Positions 47,618 to 52,327 of a stretch of DNA of 52,327 nucleotides are shown piece after piece. The notes under the pieces are model-generated. The model was not told the origin of the DNA. It did no database searches and was given only the letters and a program-made list of their open reading frames with translations. The stretch's first letter is position 1. Every line of letters starts with the position of its first letter. Both the position numbers and the translations under genes were made by a program. This DNA is from Dendronalium phyllosphericum CENA369. Its GTDB lineage: Bacteria; Cyanobacteriota; Cyanobacteriia; Cyanobacteriales; Nostocaceae. The stretch spans positions 1-52,327 of the forward strand of contig NZ_JAECZA010000235.1 in the NCBI RefSeq assembly GCF_016056275.1, read 5' to 3'.

Positions 47618-48103
47618 TTACTTCACCCGTTTAAAGCCTTCGTAGGCTACTTCTACTTCCTCAATTTCTATCTCTTGGCTATTAGATTTAACATCTAAAA
47701 TTTTGTACCGCGATGGCCAAGCTGCTGTCAGTTCAAATCTTGCCTGGGGTTTTCCATCTTCATAAATTGTTAAAATAGCATTTTTTCGCTGTTTAGCCCA
47801 GTTACCATCCTCGGTCAACTCAAACCATTTCCATAAAGCCATCGAACTTGTCATTCCTCGAAGTAATGTTAAATTTCCGCTCTTTGCATTACCTGGAAGT
47901 TTCGTTCGTACAACCTTTCCTTTACTTGCCTTGCCCCATCGACCCGAAGTAACTTCACAAAACTCAATTACATCTTGCGAGTAGTCAAATCCTTGGCATT
48001 CTAAGAAAACTGCGTCTACCAAGTCACTTGAGCCATCAAGCTTTAAATCTAAATGGAAATTAGATGCAGTAAAATAAACGGGACTTCTAGATGAATTTGC
48101 CAT
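47618..48103 (-). CDS. gp19-like tail tube protein
   Basis: I chose the ATG at 48103 over a TTG at 48118. The 161-aa protein has the gp19-like pattern: FHLDLKLDGSSDLVDAVFLE, CQGFDYSQDVIEFCE, LTLLRGMTSSMALWKWFEL and a C-terminal EEVEVAYEGFKRVK. It is one of three tube-like proteins here. It follows the sheath and another tube gene, after a hairpin with a U tract. Confidence 0.88.
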   Translation of the reverse strand: MANSSRSPVYFTASNFHLDLKLDGSSDLVDAVFLECQGFDYSQDVIEFCEVTSGRWGKASKGKVVRTKLPGNAKSGNLTLLRGMTSSMALWKWFELTEDGNWAKQRKNAILTIYEDGKPQARFELTAAWPSRYKILDVKSNSQEIEIEEVEVAYEGFKRVK

Positions 48104-48152
48104 AATTTCTATCGTCAAACTAAAGGAGCTTAATTATCGAACTAACAAAATT

Positions 48153-48188
48153 AAAAAAGAAGGTTTGCCCTCTATTGAAAGAGGGCAA
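48153..48188 (-). terminator. Hairpin with U tract between two tube genes
   Basis: On the - strand, arms TTGCCCTCT and AGAGGGCAA (48180-48188 and 48165-48173) form a 9-bp stem with a 6-base loop, and a run of six T residues follows after a few bases. This is the best rho-independent terminator in the window. It lies after the tube gene at 48223 and before the tube gene at 47618, so it should lower expression of the later genes compared with sheath and first tube. Confidence 0.7.
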
Positions 48189-48222
48189 GTGATTTATTTT
48201 TGCGCGATAATACAGATATTAA

Positions 48223-48681
48223 CTATTGTTCGCGTGTGACTTCTTGAGCAACTAACTCTATCGTTTCGCAAATTAATTCTCCACCAGCAGAAGTCATTGA
48301 AGAGACTGAATACTTGCAGGGGTAGCATTGCTTAATCTGCCATTCCATAACTGGCTTACCATCTGCATACGCAGTAATTTTTGCATCTTCAAGTTGTCCT
48401 TTCCAGTCAGGATTCTTACCTGTAGGAGGATTAACTTTATTAAACCAAGTATAGGCACTCTTATCTTTACATCCAGCTAAAACAATTGTTGGGTTCTGCG
48501 GCTTGACGGGTGTTGGCTTTGGCTGGTATGTTTTCTCTCCCTGTTTCCCAGATCCAGCAACATGATCCGTAGGAGGAGCATCCATACCCATATTACTAAA
48601 CTCTTTGACTGGTAAGTCCTTGATCTTAGACCCAGCACTAAAGGTAAAGCTAGAACATTCAATGTAATTTTGCTCTGGCAT
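48223..48681 (-). CDS. gp19-like tail tube protein, second - strand copy
   Basis: The 152-aa protein is related to the T4 gp19 group, with SSFTFSAGSKIKDLPVKEFS at the start, YADGKPVMEWQIKQCYPCKY and a C-terminal GGELICETIELVAQEV. AGGAG sits 8-9 bases before the ATG. It follows the sheath gene by 52 bp and is probably made at a high level with it, because a terminator comes right after. It may be the main shaft tube. Confidence 0.82.
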   Translation of the reverse strand: MPEQNYIECSSFTFSAGSKIKDLPVKEFSNMGMDAPPTDHVAGSGKQGEKTYQPKPTPVKPQNPTIVLAGCKDKSAYTWFNKVNPPTGKNPDWKGQLEDAKITAYADGKPVMEWQIKQCYPCKYSVSSMTSAGGELICETIELVAQEVTREQ

Positions 48682-48733
48682 GATTTTTTCTCCTAGTTAT
48701 TTCGTGCAATGAATAGTTGACTTGAGAGGATTA

Positions 48734-50440
48734 TTAGTTTTGTTCTGTTTCTAGAGAATTCCACTGGCTGATGCGGAAGACCACAAATTCAGCCGGACGT
48801 ACAGGGCATACACCAACATCGATATATAAACGCCCCAAAGTCATTGTTTCAGGTGTATTATTTTCAGCATCGCATTTGACGTAAAACGCTTGGCTAGGAG
48901 TAGCTCCAAACAATGCACCCTCGCGCCATATCCGCTCTAAAAAATTACTAACGGTATATCTAACCTGCGTCCACAAATCTTCGTCATTCGGTTCAAACAC
49001 AGCCCACTGAGTTCCAGCTTCAATTGAGCGTTCAATATAGCTGACGAGTCGTCTGACGCTGATATATCGCCATTCAGTTTTATCAGGTTCAACCAGGGTT
49101 CTAGCACCCCAAATCCGAATTCCTCGGTTAGGAAATTTCCGAATACAGTTGATACCTAACGGGTTAAGGAGTTCTTGCTCTCTGAAGTTGACATCGTATG
49201 CTAAACCAGTAATTCCTCTGGGGACTTCATTCGCAGGAGCCTTATAAACACCCCGTGATTCATCGGTTCGACCCCATACGCCCATCATGTGCCCAGAAGG
49301 AGGAACAAGAATTGGCCGCCCGGCATTTCGAGGATTAGGTACTTTAACCCAAGGATAATAAAGAGCGGCAAACATGGAACGACGACCAAAATCATCTAAC
49401 CAATCAACGACATCTTGAGGTTTAGTGCGATCGGGGGGAGAGTCTAACACAACCATGCGATTAGTTGGCCCTGGCATATCGCCGCTAGTAGAACCTTCAG
49501 ACATACTGATCATGGTCTCCATCACACCATGAACTTGTTCGAGATCTAAAATTTGAGCTTCATAAGCTCGCATTAAATCTGGAAAACAGATCATTGTAAT
49601 CTCGTCGATTTCAAAGATACCGAGAACGCCTGTTCGTTCGCTGCGATCGCCTTCTATTTCATGAGCAAATTTTTCAGGTGTAGAATTTGGTGCTGGAGGC
49701 AGTAGTTCGTATTCGCCATTTAAAGGTCGTCGGGCTATGGGCATTCCAGGTTTAGCAATGTCTTGAATCGAAACATACTTAGAGTTTTTCAGAGCCTCAA
49801 CAACGTAGGTTGCAGCCTGCGCTTGGGGTTTTAGATCCATACTCAAGTGATTATATTCCTCAAGCACTTGCTCATCTCGGCACACTTTTAAAGAGAAGAA
49901 CTGACCTGAATTACGAGGTATCGTTAAGAGCGATTCACCCTCAATCTCGTCGCTTTCTCCATCGACATCCTTTGCAGGAGGCAACGCCAGAGGCGTTCCA
50001 TCTTGAATTTTGATTTTAATCGGCCCGTTATCGAATTCTTCCGGCCGGATGAATAAATTTAAGCTTGGGCGATTACCGCGTCTTGGGATCTCTAAGGGAG
50101 GAGCTTGCCGTTTTGAATTTGCTTGCCCAATACCGGGGAGTTGCGTTCCAATACTTGTAATCCAACAACGTCCGCCTCCATTCAAGAAATATCCGCGAAC
50201 CGAGAAAGGTAAATAGGCATCGAACTCTGTGAAGCCGTTAGAGTTGGGTCTGGCAAAGTATTCCAGATACTGAGTCCAACTTGTAACCAGCATAGGTTTA
50301 AAGAGTTCAGCCCCACCTCGTATATCTTCAGTAAAACCGATAAATCCGGCGACCGAAGTACTAACGCCTTCAATCGGACGACTGCCGCGATCGACTTCTT
50401 CAACATAAACGCCTGGTGCAAAGTAATCTAGTCTAGCCAT
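48734..50440 (-). CDS. Contractile tail sheath protein
   Basis: The 568-aa protein starts LDYFAPGVYVEEVDRGSRPI and GVSTSVAGFIGFT, the N-terminal linker strand of sheath proteins. The conserved C-terminal sheath domain has GLAYDVNFREQELLNPLGIN, GIRIWGARTL, YISVRRLVSYIERSIEAGTQ, FLERIWREGALFGATPSQAF and GVCPVRPAEFVVFRISQ. Sheath subunits surround the tube and contract to drive it. AAGGAA lies about 10 bases before the ATG. Only one sheath gene is present here; relatives often have two or more. Confidence 0.95.
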   Translation of the reverse strand: MARLDYFAPGVYVEEVDRGSRPIEGVSTSVAGFIGFTEDIRGGAELFKPMLVTSWTQYLEYFARPNSNGFTEFDAYLPFSVRGYFLNGGGRCWITSIGTQLPGIGQANSKRQAPPLEIPRRGNRPSLNLFIRPEEFDNGPIKIKIQDGTPLALPPAKDVDGESDEIEGESLLTIPRNSGQFFSLKVCRDEQVLEEYNHLSMDLKPQAQAATYVVEALKNSKYVSIQDIAKPGMPIARRPLNGEYELLPPAPNSTPEKFAHEIEGDRSERTGVLGIFEIDEITMICFPDLMRAYEAQILDLEQVHGVMETMISMSEGSTSGDMPGPTNRMVVLDSPPDRTKPQDVVDWLDDFGRRSMFAALYYPWVKVPNPRNAGRPILVPPSGHMMGVWGRTDESRGVYKAPANEVPRGITGLAYDVNFREQELLNPLGINCIRKFPNRGIRIWGARTLVEPDKTEWRYISVRRLVSYIERSIEAGTQWAVFEPNDEDLWTQVRYTVSNFLERIWREGALFGATPSQAFYVKCDAENNTPETMTLGRLYIDVGVCPVRPAEFVVFRISQWNSLETEQN

Positions 50441-50485
50441 GTTAAGTGTTCCTTGATTTGTTGGATAATTGATTGATAGAGAAAT

Positions 50486-51331
50486 TTAGTAGGCGGGCAT
50501 AAGTAATATCTCTTTGGGGATACATGGTTCTCCGTCTACAAAAACATTGCAAGTTTTAAACTCATAGCCAGATCGTTTCAAGTGTAAAATGTAGTTTCCA
50601 GAGGTCAAATTCTCAAAGATAAAATACCCTTCATCATTGCTAGTTACTGATTTTTCGGTTCCTTGAAGCATGATTCGGACTCGTTTTAATGGTTTTGCGT
50701 TCATAGTATTTTTGACAATGCCAGCAATGGCAAATCGCTGAGTTATAACTCCACTTTTGCTGATAGCTGGAATTGAATTATTGACCCCAAAATGCCGTTC
50801 AGTAACCAAAGGCACAGTTGTTTTTCTCCATACATTAAAGGGAACAGTTACTGTCAAATAAATAGCAGGTCGTATGGGAATAGAAAGAGAACTCCATAAA
50901 CTTTCTACATTAATAGGTGGGTCGCTAGTGACTGATAATGATAAGTTGCCGTGACCGCGAAGGTCAGGAGTTAAAAACTCCTCTCGTAACGTTCGACTAC
51001 GCATTAATAGCAGTAAAGTCTCAGATAGAAGGTGAAGCTCTCCCAATACAGTGCGATCGCGCGCTGTAATTACAATGGAGATATCGAACCAACTAGGCGC
51101 TCTAGATACTTCTGCAACCTGTCGTGAATCATCAAAATAGCGTTCAACCTGTCTGCCATTATTTGGTATTTTTTTACTTATTCGCACATCATAGAGATAG
51201 AGGTTAAGTGATAGCTCTCTATGATTCTTTTCTAAACTTGCAGGGTGACTAAAATCTATTTGCTCAGTGCTAGTGAGAACAGCTCCGTTAGCCAACATTT
51301 CAGCAAGTGTTTGAAGAATCGAATTTAGCAT
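50486..51331 (-). CDS. Pvc16-like (DUF4255) cap protein fused to a carboxypeptidase-regulatory-like domain
   Basis: The 281-aa protein has a DUF4255/Pvc16 domain (about 1-190; LSLNLYLYDVRISKKIPNNG, WFDISIVITARDRTVLGELH, IRPAIYLTVTVPFN) followed by a small beta-sandwich (about 205-275; GIVKNTMNAKPLKRVRIMLQ, TSNDEGYFIFENLTSGNYIL) of the carboxypeptidase-regulatory type. The second domain could bind a surface or membrane partner. It is the first gene of the - strand eCIS block and lies 45 bp before the sheath gene. Confidence 0.9.
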   Translation of the reverse strand: MLNSILQTLAEMLANGAVLTSTEQIDFSHPASLEKNHRELSLNLYLYDVRISKKIPNNGRQVERYFDDSRQVAEVSRAPSWFDISIVITARDRTVLGELHLLSETLLLLMRSRTLREEFLTPDLRGHGNLSLSVTSDPPINVESLWSSLSIPIRPAIYLTVTVPFNVWRKTTVPLVTERHFGVNNSIPAISKSGVITQRFAIAGIVKNTMNAKPLKRVRIMLQGTEKSVTSNDEGYFIFENLTSGNYILHLKRSGYEFKTCNVFVDGEPCIPKEILLMPAY

Positions 51332-52032
51332 GAGCAGATATCTAATTCGTTTCTATATACTTAGATTAGGACATCTCTTAGCCAATGCAATTAGACTTAT
51401 GTATTAATTTAAATTCAGCAGTTCTGGCTGAATTGTTTGGCAGAAATCACTAAAAAACACGGGTATAAGGGTGTAGGGGTGTAGGGTGTAGGGGAAGAAA
51501 AAGTGTTGCTTTCATTCATAACAGGTGGTTTGCTGTCTGTCGGACGCTTCTATTACTTTCTGGATTAAATAAGTAATAAATAAACCCTTTTATCTAGAAG
51601 AGTAAAAGGGTTTAAATTGATTCATTGCATGGATTAAGTGATTGAATCCAAGCAATAAATGTGGATTTTCTAAGGACGCTGTATTTCTTGCGCTGCGCGT
51701 CTCAAAATACATATTTTCTTACTTTTCATAAATAATGGTGTCTTTAAACACCCTAGACTTAAGTAAGATTGTTTTTCTAAAACCTCCTGCCCTTTACCTT
51801 TCTTCGGTAAAAAGATAATCCCCATAAATAAATGAGCAGGGATTTATAATGAATGTATTGTTCCTCACGCTGTGCGTCTCGAAACAAGTGTTTTGACTTT
51901 GTTCCATAAATAAATTCAGTTGCTTTCAAATCATTTATCTTCTTCTTTCTTTTTTTCTAGAACCGCAAAGTTTGCTAGAGAGGGTCAGATATTCAAGTAA
52001 ACTAGGGAACACAGAGAATATGTGGTGCATGA
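51332..52032. repeat. Intergenic region with palindrome, CTACACCC repeat and a duplicated block
   Basis: No gene is seen. It has an inverted CTACACCC repeat (GGGTGTAG units, 51467-51495), a 12-bp palindrome (51581-51614) and two diverged copies of a block with GCGCTGCGCGTCTC or ACGCTGTGCGTCTC (about 51680-51740 and 51855-51915). It should hold the promoter of the - strand eCIS block. Confidence 0.55.
51581..51614. repeat. Perfect 12-bp inverted repeat
   Basis: TAAACCCTTTTA and TAAAAGGGTTTA are exact complements with a 10-base loop. It could be a terminator in either direction or a mobile repeat unit. Confidence 0.65.
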
Positions 52033-52327
52033 ATGGCAAGAAAAAGCCCTCAAGCAAAAGCGACATCATCTGAAGTACTAGAATGCGTGCAACAGAATTG
52101 TCCCAGTTGCGGCAAACCCATGTGGAATGAGTACAACAATCTGCGACGCGTGAGGACTCTCAAAGGAGTAGTACAACTGCTGTTAAAAATTCGCCGTTGT
52201 CAGAATAAGTCTTGTGAGCGTTACAGAATTAAGTATCGACCAGAACAGGAAGGTTCTTGGGCATTACCACAACAAGAATTTGGGTTAGATGTGATTGCAC
52301 TGGTAGGAGCATTGCGCTACCAAGAAC
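52033..52327 (+). CDS. Transposase N-terminus (zinc-ribbon type), cut by window end
   Basis: The first 98 codons encode a zinc ribbon with CPSCGKPMWNEYNNLRRVRT and RCQNKSCERYRIKYRPEQE, then WALPQQEFGLDVIALVGALR. This is the start of a transposase family common in Nostoc-type genomes. The frame is intact to the window end, so the element may be whole. Its left end should lie in the bases before 52033. Confidence 0.8.
   Translation, partial: MARKSPQAKATSSEVLECVQQNCPSCGKPMWNEYNNLRRVRTLKGVVQLLLKIRRCQNKSCERYRIKYRPEQEGSWALPQQEFGLDVIALVGALRYQE

Noticed and set aside
47368-47634. 88-codon frame on the + strand
   Set aside because: Its start runs through a dispersed CACAAAGGCGCAAAG-type repeat (HAKTQRRKE), the rest has no recognised domain and it ends antisense to a tube gene.

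Overview
The window looks like a chromosome segment from a filamentous, probably heterocyst-forming cyanobacterium (Nostocales type). The signs are many HIP1 octamers (GCGATCGC), a cytochrome c6 gene, intergenic repeat families typical of Nostoc-like genomes (CTACACCC, AATTCAAAATT, CGCAAAG and TTCTGCC repeats), an AMIN-domain TonB receptor and several protein families largely confined to cyanobacteria (DUF928, DUF1822, CHASE2-CHAT, large TPS adhesins). No accession or species can be assigned from the sequence alone.

Region 1 (1-6682) holds two NRPS proteins on the + strand. The first is cut by the window edge. Both adenylation domains carry the residues of the cysteine specificity code. The first has an oxidase embedded in the A domain. 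The second has a docking domain, a heterocyclisation domain and a terminal thioesterase. Together they should place a thiazole and then a thiazoline at the end of a peptide. Region 2 (6683-9051) has petJ, a secreted TPR protein and a BlaI-family regulator, a combination that recalls the copper-responsive petJ control of cyanobacteria. Region 3 (9255-15700) is an iron or metallophore uptake set: FecCD permease, lipoprotein binding protein, two related 2OG-Fe(II) oxygenases and a TonB-dependent receptor. It may serve the product of region 1.

Region 4 (15701-24814) is a patchwork: an ArsR remnant with an intact SRPBCC gene, an IS4-type transposase remnant, a GC-rich katG that looks foreign, a secreted beta-helix/Calx-beta/RTX protein and a frameshifted transposase remnant.

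Region 5 (24815-51331) is the most interesting. Parts of a contractile injection system (eCIS) lie in two blocks. The + strand block has a tube protein, a Pvc7/Afp7-like tube-baseplate protein and a VgrG-like spike. The - strand block has two Pvc16-like proteins, sheath, two tube proteins and an AAA+ ATPase. Between them, on the - strand, sits a six-gene set: a sigma-like regulator with two region-4-like HTHs, DUF1822, a membrane CHASE2-CHAT protein with protease-like His/Cys, DUF928, a TPS-type adhesin and an exported TPR-CHAT protein with a His/Cys pair. I infer a surface or stress-sensing system with two caspase-like proteases, possibly linked to the injection machine. The window ends in a transposase cut by the edge (52033 onward). 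I saw no tRNA, rRNA or CRISPR array.
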